Source: Kineosporia rhizophila (GTDB lineage Bacteria > Actinomycetota > Actinomycetes > Actinomycetales > Kineosporiaceae). From it: 64,000 nucleotides of DNA. This document shows, piece by piece, positions 16,860 through 25,199 of this stretch. The stretch covers positions 40,627-104,626 of the forward strand of contig NZ_JAJSOH010000028.1 in the NCBI RefSeq assembly GCF_021277265.1. The letters run 5' to 3'. Position numbers and translations under genes: made by a program. The notes beneath the pieces are model-generated. The model searched no databases, was not told the DNA's origin, and saw only the letters and a list, made by a program, of their open reading frames with translations. Each line of letters opens with the position of its first letter. The stretch's first letter is position 1.

Positions 16860-16951
16860 CGGGCCCCCTGTGGTTGTGACGATTCGTGCGGCTTGGTGCA
16901 CGTTGTCTACCAGCCCCCTCCGACAGTCTCGAATCCGCCGCTATCGGGCAG

Positions 16952-18068
16952 AATGCGGTGCATGCTTCCTGATGCCGTGCCGGACCGTGAGCCCGAAACC
17001 TGGCCCGGGAGCTCGGAAGTGGTGGTGCCCGGCAGCGGGTCGAGTGGGTCGAGTGAGTCCGGGCTGGACCCGGCCTACGAGTACGTGGCCCGGCTGGCGG
17101 TCATTGATGCGCAGGCGGCCGAGGACGCGCTGGCGCCTTCCACTCGGGAGGCGTACCGGCGGGCGTGGGAGGTGTTCGAGGGGTGGGCGGCGAACAACTC
17201 GCTGATGGCGCTTCCGGCGACGGCCTCCACGGTGCGGGCGTTCGTGGCGCACCTGCGTGACCGGCCGGTCCCGGCCAGCCTGCCCACGATCAATCAGCAC
17301 CTGTCGGCGATCTGGGCCCGGCACGCGGACCTGGGGCTGCCCTCGGCCCGGCAGGACGGGCAGTTACGGCTGCGGCTGCAGGGGTACGCCCGGCAGGACC
17401 AGGAGCGCCTGGTCCGGCAGATGTCGGCGCTGATGGTCCGCGACGTGCAGCGGATCGTCTCGGTGATGGACGAGGACCTGCAGCAGGCCCGCCGCGAACT
17501 GGACGACGAGCGCGCGGTACGCAAGACCCAGCTGCTGTGCGCCCGCGACAAGGGGGTGATCCTGGTCGGCCTGGCCACCGCGATGCGCCGCTCGGAGCTG
17601 GCCCGCCTGGAGGTCGCCGACCTGCGCGAGGACGTCGAGGGACTGGTCATCACGCCCCGCTGGACCAAACGCGACCAGGCCGGCACCGAGCGCAACCCAC
17701 GGGCCGTCCCACGCGGCGCCGCCCGTGCCACCTGCCCGGTCAGCGCCGTGCAGCACTGGCTGTCCCTGGCCGGTATCGACGCCGGCCCGCTGTTCCGCCC
17801 GGTGACGCGGTGGGGCACGGTCGGCCCCCGCGGGTTCACGCCGCAGGTGATCCGGACCATCGTGCAGCAGCGCGCGGAGGCGGCCGGCCTGCCGGGCACG
17901 TGGGGGGCACACTCGCTGCGGGCGGGTTTCGCCACGCAGTCGGCCAAGAACGGGGTGGCCCGGCACGTGATCATGGCCGACGGAGACTGGCGCTCGGCCG
18001 CGGTGGACCGGTACATGCGCCGCGGCGCGCTCTGGGACGGAGCAGCCGCCAAGAGCCTGGGCCTGTAA
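16952..18068 (+). CDS. Tyrosine recombinase/integrase
   Basis: 372 residues from ATG 16952 (ATG 16961 possible). A SAM-like core-binding domain (STREAYRRAWEVFEGWAA ... LPTINQHLSAI) is followed by the catalytic domain: ATAMRRSELARLEVADL (first Arg), WTKRDQ (Lys), WGAHSLRAGFATQ (His-x-x-Arg), GDWRS (Trp in the His/Trp site) and VDRYMRRG (nucleophilic Tyr). All catalytic positions are in place, so it should be active. It is not close to the other two recombinases in the window. No tRNA or matching att repeat was seen next to it, although a repeat-rich stretch follows at 18069-18245. Confidence 0.88.
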
Positions 18069-18245
18069 CCAGCCCGGTCAGCCCAGGTCATGCCAGGTCA
18101 GACAGGTCGGCCAACTCAGGCGGGTCAGGCGAGCCGGGTCCGGTCAGCCCGGTCAGCCCGGTCAGGCGAGCCGGGCCAGGCCAGATCCGGTCAGGCCAGA
18201 TGTGGGTCGGGGTGGGCCAGGGTCTTCCGGGTCCCCTGGTGGGCG
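18069..18245. repeat. Irregular GGTCAG-rich repeats after the integrase
   Basis: The convergent gap between the integrase and the DUF4180 gene is built from degenerate repeats of cccggtcag and caggtca, including two copies of caggcgagccggg at 18133 and 18162. This could be recombinase arm-binding DNA or simple slippage; no core crossover site can be named. Confidence 0.55.
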
Positions 18246-18656
18246 TCAGCGTCCGGTGAGGCGACGGCGCACCGCGGCCACGTCGTCCAGGAACCACAGC
18301 TGCTGCCCGCGGTTGCTCTCGGCCACGAAGTCCCGCAGCGCGGTCCCGGTTGCGGTGTGCGCGCTGATGTCCCCGACCACGGCCAGGCGCACCCGGTAGT
18401 TGGCGAACTTCTGGGTGATCGCGCCGGCCAGGCCGGTGCGCAGGCGCAGGAAGTCCGGTCCGAGCCGCGACAGCGGGAGGATCACCAGGCCGACGCCCTG
18501 CCAGGCGGCCGTGCCGACCAGGTCCAGGGCATCGGCCTCACCGGCGACCACGGGCCCGTGCGGATCGCAGACCAGCACCTGCACGTCGCCGATGGTCTCC
18601 ACGACGTCGGCGCCTGGAGCGGAGGGCCGGCCCGCAACGGGCTCACCTGAGGTCAT
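18246..18656 (-). CDS. DUF4180 protein
   Basis: 136 residues. The C-terminal two thirds match DUF4180: DFLRLRTGLAGAITQKFANY, RVRLAVVGDISAHT, LRDFVAESNRG and LWFLDD. The fold is related to STAS-like small domains; no function is established. The N-terminal 20 residues are variable. It is convergent with the integrase, with the repeat-rich gap between. Confidence 0.8.
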   Translation of the reverse strand: MTSGEPVAGRPSAPGADVVETIGDVQVLVCDPHGPVVAGEADALDLVGTAAWQGVGLVILPLSRLGPDFLRLRTGLAGAITQKFANYRVRLAVVGDISAHTATGTALRDFVAESNRGQQLWFLDDVAAVRRRLTGR

Positions 18657-18792
18657 GAGGGGGAGTCTAGGAAGCCCGGAGCCCTCGGCCCGAGTGGTTT
18701 TCCCACACCTGGGGGACGGCTGGGCCGGCGAGGCTGCGACGCTCGCCGGCCCGACCCGTCCTCAATTGGAGCTCTTCACCGCAGGCGGGTTC

Positions 18793-19425
18793 TCAGGCAG
18801 AGGCCAGGTGCTTACCGGCCGCGCTGGCGGCGGCGTGCGCCTCGGCCTTCAGCTGCGCGCCCAGCTCGCTGAACTGGTCCAGGGCGGGGTTGACGCCGAC
18901 CAGGGTGAACTCGCGCTCGACGACGCTGAGCTGGGCGCCCCACACCTCGGCGAGGACACGACGCAGGAACGGGGTGGAGTGGTCCCAGCCGTGCTTGGGG
19001 GTGCCGGGCGAGTAGTTGCCGCCCCGGGTGGTCAGCAGCACCACCGGCTTGCCCTCGAGGATCCGCTCGCTGGGGTCGCCGCCGGCCTGGACCAGGTCGA
19101 TCCAGTTCTTCACGTGGTGCGAGACGCCCCAGTTGTACAGGGGGAACGCCAGCACGACGTGGTCGGCGGACTGCAGTTCGGCGCGCAGGTCCCGGGCCAG
19201 GGCCACGGCCGCCTTCTGCTCGTCGGTGCGCTGGTCCTCGGGGGTGTACCCGGCGCCGATCGCGGTGGCCCAGGCGTCGGCGGGCAGCGGCTCGGAGCCG
19301 AGGTGGCGGGTGACGACCTGCTCGGCCGGGCGCTCGGCCTGCCAGGCGGACAGGACCAGGTCGGCCAGTTCACTGCTGGCGGAGTTGGGGCCGAGGATGC
19401 TCGCGTCGATACGCAGCAGGGTCAT
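18793..19425 (-). CDS. azoR: FMN-dependent NADH-azoreductase
   Basis: 210 residues from ATG 19425, with GGGAG upstream. The flavodoxin-like fold is clear: LLRIDASILGPNSASSELAD (phosphate loop, S-x-S variant), HVVLAFPLYNWGVSHHVKNWID (flavin-binding loop of AcpD/AzoR) and LLTTRGGNYSPGT. These enzymes reduce quinones and azo compounds with NAD(P)H and often serve electrophile detoxification. The gene is divergent from a MarR regulator, with two near-identical operators between them, the usual arrangement for quinone- or thiol-stress-induced reductases. Confidence 0.9.
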   Translation of the reverse strand: MTLLRIDASILGPNSASSELADLVLSAWQAERPAEQVVTRHLGSEPLPADAWATAIGAGYTPEDQRTDEQKAAVALARDLRAELQSADHVVLAFPLYNWGVSHHVKNWIDLVQAGGDPSERILEGKPVVLLTTRGGNYSPGTPKHGWDHSTPFLRRVLAEVWGAQLSVVEREFTLVGVNPALDQFSELGAQLKAEAHAAASAAGKHLASA

Positions 19426-19501
19426 GGTGGGGCTCCCAGAAGGACGGGGATGCCCGGGCAGGGACGCTCTCGGCCCACGCCCGGAATCAACCGGATCAGC
19501 G

Positions 19502-19556
19502 AGTTGAATGTTCAACTTCATGATGATGCTGCCAGGCGCGAGTTGAATGTTCAATC
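19502..19556. promoter_or_regulatory. Two MarR-type operators between azoR and its regulator
   Basis: AGTTGAATGTTCAACT at 19502-19517 is an inverted repeat of seven bases each side of TG; AGTTGAATGTTCAATC at 19541-19556 matches it at 14 of 16 positions. The second ends 15 bases before the regulator GTG and the first lies about 75 bases before azoR, so both divergent genes can be repressed. A TTGAA-N2-TTCAA core is typical for MarR-family dimers. Confidence 0.82.
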
Positions 19557-19571
19557 CACTATCCTGGTGGT

Positions 19572-20189
19572 GTGAGTGATGACACCCCCTGGCTGTCACC
19601 GGCCCAGCTCTACAACTGGGTCCACCTCTCGGCCACGCTCACCGCCCTGCCGGCCGCGATCGAACAGCAGCTCAAGCAGGACACCGGCCTGAACTTCTAC
19701 GAGTACTCGGTGCTCGCGGCCCTGTCCGAGGCACCCGGCCGTGCCATGCAGATGTCCACCCTGGCCAGCAGCGCCCTGGGCTCGGCGTCGCGGCTCTCGC
19801 ACGCCGTCACCCGGCTCGAGCGCCTCGGCTGGGTCCAGCGGCGCAACTGCCGCACCGGGCCCCGCTCGATCGAGGCCGTCCTCACCGACGCCGGAGTCGC
19901 CAAGATCACCGAGGCCGCACCGGGGCACGTGCGCACGGTCCGCCACCTGGTCGTCGACGCGCTCAGCGACGAGGAGTTCGACCAGCTCCAGCACGCCCTG
20001 CGCAAGATCCTGCAGGCCACCTCACCCGCCACCCTGGAGCAGCTCGACCAGCTCTTCGCCGGCGAGGAGGACCCCAGCGCCCACGAGGCCTGCCGGGCCC
20101 TGGCCGGCCTGAACACCCCCCAGACCAACACCCCCACCCAGCCCGACAGCGACGGGGACGACCACAGCGAGTGCCTCGAAGCCAGCTGA
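19572..20189 (+). CDS. MarR-family transcriptional regulator
   Basis: 205 residues from GTG 19572. The winged helix lies at about 40-125: NFYEYSVLAALSEAPGRAMQMSTLASSALGSASRLSHAVTRLE, wing GWVQRRNCRTGPRSIEAVLT, then the dimer helices. Its C-terminal tail from about 165 is acidic and disordered. It is divergent from azoR, with the two AGTTGAAT operators in the 146-bp gap, so it most likely represses azoR and itself and is released by a quinone-like or oxidising ligand. No cysteine is visible in the N-terminal domain used by some redox MarRs, so ligand binding is more likely than thiol switching. Confidence 0.88.
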   Translation: MSDDTPWLSPAQLYNWVHLSATLTALPAAIEQQLKQDTGLNFYEYSVLAALSEAPGRAMQMSTLASSALGSASRLSHAVTRLERLGWVQRRNCRTGPRSIEAVLTDAGVAKITEAAPGHVRTVRHLVVDALSDEEFDQLQHALRKILQATSPATLEQLDQLFAGEEDPSAHEACRALAGLNTPQTNTPTQPDSDGDDHSECLEAS

Positions 20190-20306
20190 GCCGCACCACG
20201 ACCCGCGCACGTGCCGGACCCATGTGCTGGACCCATGTGCCGGATCAGGAGGCAATAAGGGCAACCGGGAGCGCCGACCCCGGTTCGGGCGGTACAAGTT
20301 GTGAAG

Positions 20307-20349
20307 GCTGTGGGGCTGATCCGTGTCAGGGACGGATCGGCCCCACAGC
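20307..20349. terminator. Strong hairpin at the 3' end of the MHS permease
   Basis: gctgtggggctgatccgt (20307-20324) pairs with acggatcggccccacagc (20332-20349) with one mismatch around a seven-base loop. It covers the stop codon of the leftward permease and also serves the rightward MarR gene. No T-run follows, as is common in actinomycetes. Confidence 0.75.
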
Positions 20350-21732
20350 CGCGCTCGCCGCCAGACCGCCGTCCCCACCGTTTCCCCCGTTTCCACTGCG
20401 CGACTCGGCATCCAGGTAGGTGGGCGCGCGGTTCTTCAGCACGAACACGTAGACCACCAGTGACACCGCGATGCACGCCATGACGTAGAACGCGAACTGC
20501 GGCACCCAGTCGTTCTTCTTGGCCGCCTCGTACAGCACCGGCGCCGTACCCCCGAACGCCGAGTTCGCCAGCGCGTACCCGAACCCCACACCCAGCGCCC
20601 GCACATGCGCAGGGAACAGCTCCGCCTTCACCACCGCATTGATCGACGTGTACCCGGTGAGAATCACGTACCCCACCACCAGCATCACCCACGACAGCAG
20701 GGGAGAGGACACCTCACCCAGCACCCGCACCACCAGCCACGTCCACGCCAGGCCCCCGACACCGAAGAAGACCAGCAGCGGCTTGCGGCCCACATGATCA
20801 CTGATCAGCCCACCCACCGGCTGCAACAGCATCAGCACCGCCAACGACGTGAAGTTGATCCACGTCGCCGTCATCCCCTGCCCCTCGTACGCCGCCTTCA
20901 CCGTCGAGGGCCCGTTCACGCTGTACGTGTAGAACGCCACCGTCCCGCCCAGCGTGACCAGGAAACACACCAGCAACTGCCGCGGGTACGCCGTGAGCAA
21001 CTCCACCAGCGACCCCGAACGCCGCCGCGAAGCATCCACCGGCGACAACGACTCGTCCATCTGCCGGCGCAGGTACAACACCACCAGCGCCCCCGCCGCA
21101 CCGATCCCGAACGCGATCCGCCACCCGAACGACGCGATCTGCTCCTCCGAGAGCACCACCTGCAGAACCAGCAACACCGACTGCGCCAGCAGATGCCCAC
21201 CCACCAGCGTCAGATACTGAAAACTCGAGAAGAACCCCCGCCGCTCGCGGGTAGCCGCCTCGGACATGTACGTGGCCGACGTGCCGTACTCGCCGCCGGT
21301 CGCGAAACCCTGCAGCAGCCGGCACAGCACCAGCACCACGACCGCCGCGGCCCCGATCTGCTCCCGCCCCGGGGTGACGGCGATGACCAGCGAGGCCGCC
21401 GCCATCAGACTCACACTGAACACCAGCGCCGGGCGACGCCCGTGCCGGTCGGCGTACCGGCCGAAGAACAACGAGCCGATCGGCCGCATCAGGAACGTCA
21501 CCGCGAAGATCGCCATCGTGTAGATACCGGCGTTCGGCTCGTCACCGGCGAAGAACTTGTCCTCGAAGTACGACGCGAACACCGTGTAGACGTACACGTC
21601 GTACCACTCGACAAGATTGCCCAGCGACCCCCGGATCGTGTTCAGCACCGCCCGCCGGTGCGTGACCCCCGAGGTGGGGGACGGCTGCCCCAGATCCCGA
21701 GGATCCCCAGCGTCTGCGAACGTACCCGTCAT
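20326..21732 (-). CDS. MFS metabolite:H+ symporter (MHS family)
   Basis: 468 residues with 12 predicted membrane helices. GNLVEWYDVYVYTVFASYF in helix 1, RPIGSLFFGRYADRHGRRPAL between helices 2 and 3, and RLLQGFATGGEYGTSATYMSE in helix 5 are signatures of the MHS group (alpha-ketoglutarate, citrate, shikimate or osmolyte symporters). The substrate cannot be fixed. The C-terminus ends in SGNGGNGGDGG low complexity. It is divergent from a stand-alone winged-helix gene that might regulate it, and it ends in a strong bidirectional hairpin. Confidence 0.88.
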   Translation of the reverse strand: MTGTFADAGDPRDLGQPSPTSGVTHRRAVLNTIRGSLGNLVEWYDVYVYTVFASYFEDKFFAGDEPNAGIYTMAIFAVTFLMRPIGSLFFGRYADRHGRRPALVFSVSLMAAASLVIAVTPGREQIGAAAVVVLVLCRLLQGFATGGEYGTSATYMSEAATRERRGFFSSFQYLTLVGGHLLAQSVLLVLQVVLSEEQIASFGWRIAFGIGAAGALVVLYLRRQMDESLSPVDASRRRSGSLVELLTAYPRQLLVCFLVTLGGTVAFYTYSVNGPSTVKAAYEGQGMTATWINFTSLAVLMLLQPVGGLISDHVGRKPLLVFFGVGGLAWTWLVVRVLGEVSSPLLSWVMLVVGYVILTGYTSINAVVKAELFPAHVRALGVGFGYALANSAFGGTAPVLYEAAKKNDWVPQFAFYVMACIAVSLVVYVFVLKNRAPTYLDAESRSGNGGNGGDGGLAASAAVGPIRP

Positions 21733-21916
21733 ACGTCACTCACCCCGTTCCGGCGCCGATGCCGACCCGACAACGCTACGTAGACCACAGGTCACCGGAA
21801 AACCCTCAGGCCCGAACCTTTACAGAGACTTTGCGCTGCAGGAGCCCACCGGTCCCACACCCCCGACACCGTTGAGCAACCACGAACGGCCGACCCGGGG
21901 GAGAGACCCGAGAACA

Positions 21917-22237
21917 ATGAGACCGCACGACCTCCCCGACATCGGAGTGCACCTGGACCCGGCAACCCGCCTCCTGCACGGACCGGCCGGCGCCACCACG
22001 CTCACCACCAAGCAGTCCGCGCTCCTGAGCGCCCTCCTGGACGCGCACGCGGACACCGTGCCCCGCCAGAACCTGCTCGAGGCGGTCTGGGACGTCACCT
22101 GGGTAGGCGCCCACCGGGCACTCGACGTCCACATCGCCGCCCTGCGCGCCCGGCTCGCCGCGACCGGCGGCCCCCACGGCCCCCGCATAGAGACCGTCCG
22201 CGGCCTCGGGTACCGCCTCGTCCCACCCGGCCCCTGA
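21917..22237 (+). CDS. Stand-alone OmpR-type winged-helix protein
   Basis: 106 residues from ATG 21917. The whole protein is one Trans_reg_C effector domain: LTTKQSALLSALLDAHADTVPRQNLLEAVWDV, then HRALDVHIAALRARL (recognition helix) and IETVRGLGYRLVPP (wing). There is no receiver domain in front; the upstream bases hold no coding similarity, so it appears to be a naturally single-domain regulator or a remnant of a response regulator. It is divergent from the MHS permease (185 bp), which makes that gene a candidate target. Confidence 0.8.
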   Translation: MRPHDLPDIGVHLDPATRLLHGPAGATTLTTKQSALLSALLDAHADTVPRQNLLEAVWDVTWVGAHRALDVHIAALRARLAATGGPHGPRIETVRGLGYRLVPPGP

Positions 22238-22326
22238 ATTATGAACCGGCAGGTGAGACAGACCGGTCAACGTCCAGATGATGACCGGTTGATCACCACT
22301 TCATCACCACCTGCAACTATGACCCC

Positions 22327-22863
22327 GTGGAGACAGCGCGCGACGCTTACCTGCGGATGCTCGGCGACGAGCTGACCCCCCGCCTCAAAGAACTGGGCTT
22401 CATCGCTCCCACCCTCGACCCGCGCACCCCCAGCCCACGCCCCGCGTTCCAGATCATCGGCCAGGACCCCGGCCCCACCACCACCGACCCCGCCGACCTC
22501 ACGGACTTCCGCCTACCGGTACCCGGCCACCACGTCCTGCTGGGCCTGCACGAGTACTGGGCCAACAACAGCGCCAGCTTCCAGTTCACCGTCAACATCC
22601 TGGCCACCTCCCACACCGCCTGGGCGACCTTCCGCGCCGGCAGCACCAACTTCAACGGCAACCCCTGGCCCAGCGAACCCACCACCAGCACCCACTACGG
22701 CCCCGGCGGCCCACCGATCGCACGACTCGGCCAGCTGATGGGCCTCGCCGACAAGTGGTGGTACATCTCCCCACGCCGGCCCACCGAACCCGTCGCCGAA
22801 GAAATCGCCACCGCCGTCCAGCACCACGCCCTACCCGCCATCAACGAACTCACCCACCCCTGA
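22327..22863 (+). CDS. DUF4304-like hypothetical protein
   Basis: 178 residues from GTG 22327, soluble, acidic to neutral. The order of motifs resembles DUF4304: a start with a helix and LGF, then SFQFTVNILATS in a beta-strand region. I cannot propose a function. It lies 20 bp before the convergent recombinase gene, and the gap upstream contains a candidate half-palindrome ACCGGTCAAC / GACCGGTTGA. Confidence 0.6.
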   Translation: METARDAYLRMLGDELTPRLKELGFIAPTLDPRTPSPRPAFQIIGQDPGPTTTDPADLTDFRLPVPGHHVLLGLHEYWANNSASFQFTVNILATSHTAWATFRAGSTNFNGNPWPSEPTTSTHYGPGGPPIARLGQLMGLADKWWYISPRRPTEPVAEEIATAVQHHALPAINELTHP

Positions 22864-22882
22864 CAGCACCGCCCTCAGCGCG

Positions 22883-23848
22883 TCACCCCAGTAAGAACGC
22901 GTCCTCCACCGCCGTCGCCACACTCGCCAACCGCGACAACGTCCCCGCCCCCCGGTCATACGCCTTCGTGTTGTTCAGACTCGCGTGCCCCAGCCCGTCC
23001 TGCAGCCGATCGATCTGCGCCCCCGCCTGATCCAGATAGATCGTCGCGTGCGACGCCCGCAACACATGCGGCGTCACATCCAGCCCCACCCGAGCCCGCC
23101 GCGACACCCGCACCGTCAGGTTGTACAGATCCCAGTACGACAACCGCCCACCCACCGCATTCACCAGCAACGGCCCCGCCGCGCGCTCGCCGATGTACTC
23201 CGACACCAGGTGCCCGGTACCGGGGGAGAGCGGCAGCTCCTGACGCTTGCCACCCTTGTGCGTGACCGTCAGCGTCACGTGCCCGAAGTGCTGACGCACG
23301 TCTTCCACATCCAGGCTCACCAGCTCGGTCGCCCGAAGCCCCCGGCCCAGCAGGATCCGCATCGCCACGTACGCAAGTTCCCCCAGCCCCTCGGCCGCCG
23401 CCAGGAACTTCGCCGCCTGACCCGTGTCCAGCGCCGCCGTCGCCGAGAAATCCCCACCCCGAGGACGTTTGATGTGAGCCGCGGGGGAGGAGGCCAGAAT
23501 GTCTTCCCCCACCAGATACGCATACAACGACGAGACCGCAGCCAGCTTCAACCGCACCGTGTTCGCCGACGCCGGCCGCCCATGGAAACCACCCGTCGCC
23601 GTGACATGCCCACGCCAGTCGTCCACATCACCCCGCCGCGCCTCCAGCGGATGCAGCGAACGCCCCGCGCAGAACTGACGCCACTGCAGCTCAGCCGTCG
23701 CATACGTCCTCACCGTGTTCTGAGCCCGCTGCGCGATCAGCCACGCCCGCACGAAATGAGGCCACGCATCCCCGTTCCCGACCTCGAACTCATCAGGCAG
23801 GAACGACCCGGCCTCCGCATCGACCGGCTCCAGCTGGGACTCGAACAC
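22883..23848 (-). CDS. XerC/D-like tyrosine recombinase
   Basis: 321 residues. The N-terminal core-binding domain (HFVRAWLIAQRAQNTVRTYATAELQW) is followed by the catalytic block: LGRGLRATELVSLDVEDV (Arg), THKGGKRQELPL (Lys on the beta hairpin), VTPHVLRASHATIYLD (His-x-x-Arg), QDGLGHASLNNTKAYDRG (His and Tyr). The set R-K-H-R-H-Y is complete. The size and layout are XerC/D- or phage-integrase-like. It is not adjacent to a visible att duplication. Together with the recombinases at 16.9 and 27.7 kb it marks this stretch as an insertion-prone region. Confidence 0.88.
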   Translation of the reverse strand: MFESQLEPVDAEAGSFLPDEFEVGNGDAWPHFVRAWLIAQRAQNTVRTYATAELQWRQFCAGRSLHPLEARRGDVDDWRGHVTATGGFHGRPASANTVRLKLAAVSSLYAYLVGEDILASSPAAHIKRPRGGDFSATAALDTGQAAKFLAAAEGLGELAYVAMRILLGRGLRATELVSLDVEDVRQHFGHVTLTVTHKGGKRQELPLSPGTGHLVSEYIGERAAGPLLVNAVGGRLSYWDLYNLTVRVSRRARVGLDVTPHVLRASHATIYLDQAGAQIDRLQDGLGHASLNNTKAYDRGAGTLSRLASVATAVEDAFLLG

Positions 23849-23956
23849 CTGTCCATAATGTCAGAGACGCCTCACGCCAACGAGACACACGGCGTGGGGG
23901 AGCAGGGGCAACCTCCACCCCTGCTCCCAACATCACGGCTTCACGACGTCACAGCC

Positions 23957-24535
23957 TCACGGCTTCACGGTGAACGCGAAGTCGGCCCGGACCAGGCCAC
24001 CCAGCCGGATCCCCGACACCAGCTTCCCGTCCACCACCAGGCGCTTCACCTCACCCCGGGAAAGCCCACACCCTTCCGCGATCAGGCTGACCGGGCGCAC
24101 CGGCACCGGCGCACCGAACCGCACCGACACCTCCAGCGCATCCACCCCGGGCACCTCCAACTGCTCCAGGCCGACCGAGCCGGACGTGTCCAGCCGCCAG
24201 CACCCACGCCAGTCCAGGGCCACGCCATTACGCCCCAGCACTCGCGGATCCTGCAGCAGGTCGGACACCAGGGCGGGGGAGTTCCCGTGCAGCGCCGCGA
24301 GCATCTGCGGGCGCACAGCGCGAACACCGACCCGCTCGAGCACCGTCAGCTTCACCGTGTCACCGCACCGCGTGCACAGCAGAAGCAACCACGCGTCGAG
24401 AACTTTGTGATGGGCGTTGACCCGGAACTTCCCGGACGCCCGGAACCGGTTGGCGCCGCAGACATGACAACGACGGACGATCGTGGGCAGGTCAGTGGGC
24501 ACCACAGCCCACGTGTTGAGCCAGGTATTGAGCAC
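23957..24535 (-). CDS. DUF1062 protein
   Basis: 192 residues. The N-terminal half has CHVCGANRFRASGKFRVNAHHKVLDAWLLLLCTRCGDTVKL, with two C-x-x-C pairs that suggest a zinc ribbon typical of DUF1062. The C-terminal half contains an S4-like stretch (GLSRGEVKRLVVDGKLVSG) that could bind RNA. No function is established for the family. It is transcribed alongside the recombinase gene 108 bp further on. Confidence 0.8.
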   Translation of the reverse strand: MLNTWLNTWAVVPTDLPTIVRRCHVCGANRFRASGKFRVNAHHKVLDAWLLLLCTRCGDTVKLTVLERVGVRAVRPQMLAALHGNSPALVSDLLQDPRVLGRNGVALDWRGCWRLDTSGSVGLEQLEVPGVDALEVSVRFGAPVPVRPVSLIAEGCGLSRGEVKRLVVDGKLVSGIRLGGLVRADFAFTVKP

Positions 24536-24887
24536 AGCAGTACACCGATCTCAGTGAGAAATCCGCAGCACGAAGGAGCACGCCACCCGCAGGGCAACGC
24601 GCGACAACTCAGCGCAGGAAGAAACTCACAGGGTGTACAACGGCACGTCCCAACCCCGACGACACGGACTCGAGGGCACCGTACGGTCAGGCGGCAGCAT
24701 GCAGCGAACCATTTTCCGCAACAGGACCCCAGCACCAGATAATCACAGTTATCTAGGCGAAAGCCGTTGCCTCACAACGCTTTTCGGCACTCCCCGACTG
24801 ACGCAGAGTAACCGGAACGACCGCCGGACCGGCCGGGGGAGCAGGGCCCCGGTCCAGGCATCCAACCCCGGCATTGATCTCAGGCAT
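24536..24887. other. Intergenic stretch with AT-rich inverted repeat
   Basis: No gene supported in about 350 bases. AGATAA (24737-24742) and TTATCT (24749-24754) form a perfect six-base inverted repeat around tcacag, unusual in such GC-rich DNA, and could be an operator. The right part belongs to the 3' side of the small gene at 24888. Confidence 0.4.
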
Positions 24888-25181
24888 TCACCCACTGACC
24901 AGCGACATCGGCACATCCCGCTCCGGCCCGAAAACCCGCGCGAAGCGTGCGCCCACCATGCCCAGGTCGAACGGACGATCCAGCTCCAGCACCGACAGTG
25001 AACCCGACTCCGGATGCTCGAGCGTCTCGGTCCGGAACCGCCAGGACGACTCCACATCCACCTGCACGACCCCGTCCACAAGAATGACCCACACCAGCCC
25101 CGCCGGCACCACTCCCCAGCACCCACAGCAAACGCCGATAATGAACATTATGACATCTAGCCTGCTGAGAAGGTCCCCCAC
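24888..25181 (-). CDS. Small hypothetical protein
   Basis: Up to 97 residues from GTG 25181. From about residue 28 onward the third codon positions are strongly GC-biased (VWVILVDGVVQVDVESSWRF), which supports a real gene. The first 20 codons include rare CTA, ATA and TGT, so the true start may be one of the GTG codons near 25124 or 25109. The pattern of a short beta-rich protein with a central VDGVVQVDVE hairpin recalls DUF6188-type proteins, but this is weak. It begins 18 bp after the phosphotransferase stop and is probably co-transcribed with it. Confidence 0.5.
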   Translation of the reverse strand: MGDLLSRLDVIMFIIGVCCGCWGVVPAGLVWVILVDGVVQVDVESSWRFRTETLEHPESGSLSVLELDRPFDLGMVGARFARVFGPERDVPMSLVSG

Positions 25182-25199
25182 AGATAACCGCCAGGCACC

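Noticed and set aside
16116..16951. Upstream in-frame extension of the integrase by about 278 codons
   Set aside because: It would run antisense through the whole phosphatase gene; the recombinase fold is complete from 16952.
20605..21783. 392-codon rightward frame opposite the MHS permease
   Set aside because: Arg/His/Gln-rich product without motifs; the permease on the other strand has all family signatures.
22985..24742. 585-codon rightward frame over the XerC-like and DUF1062 genes
   Set aside because: Product is Arg/Pro/His-rich and featureless, while the opposite strand encodes two proteins with complete motifs.
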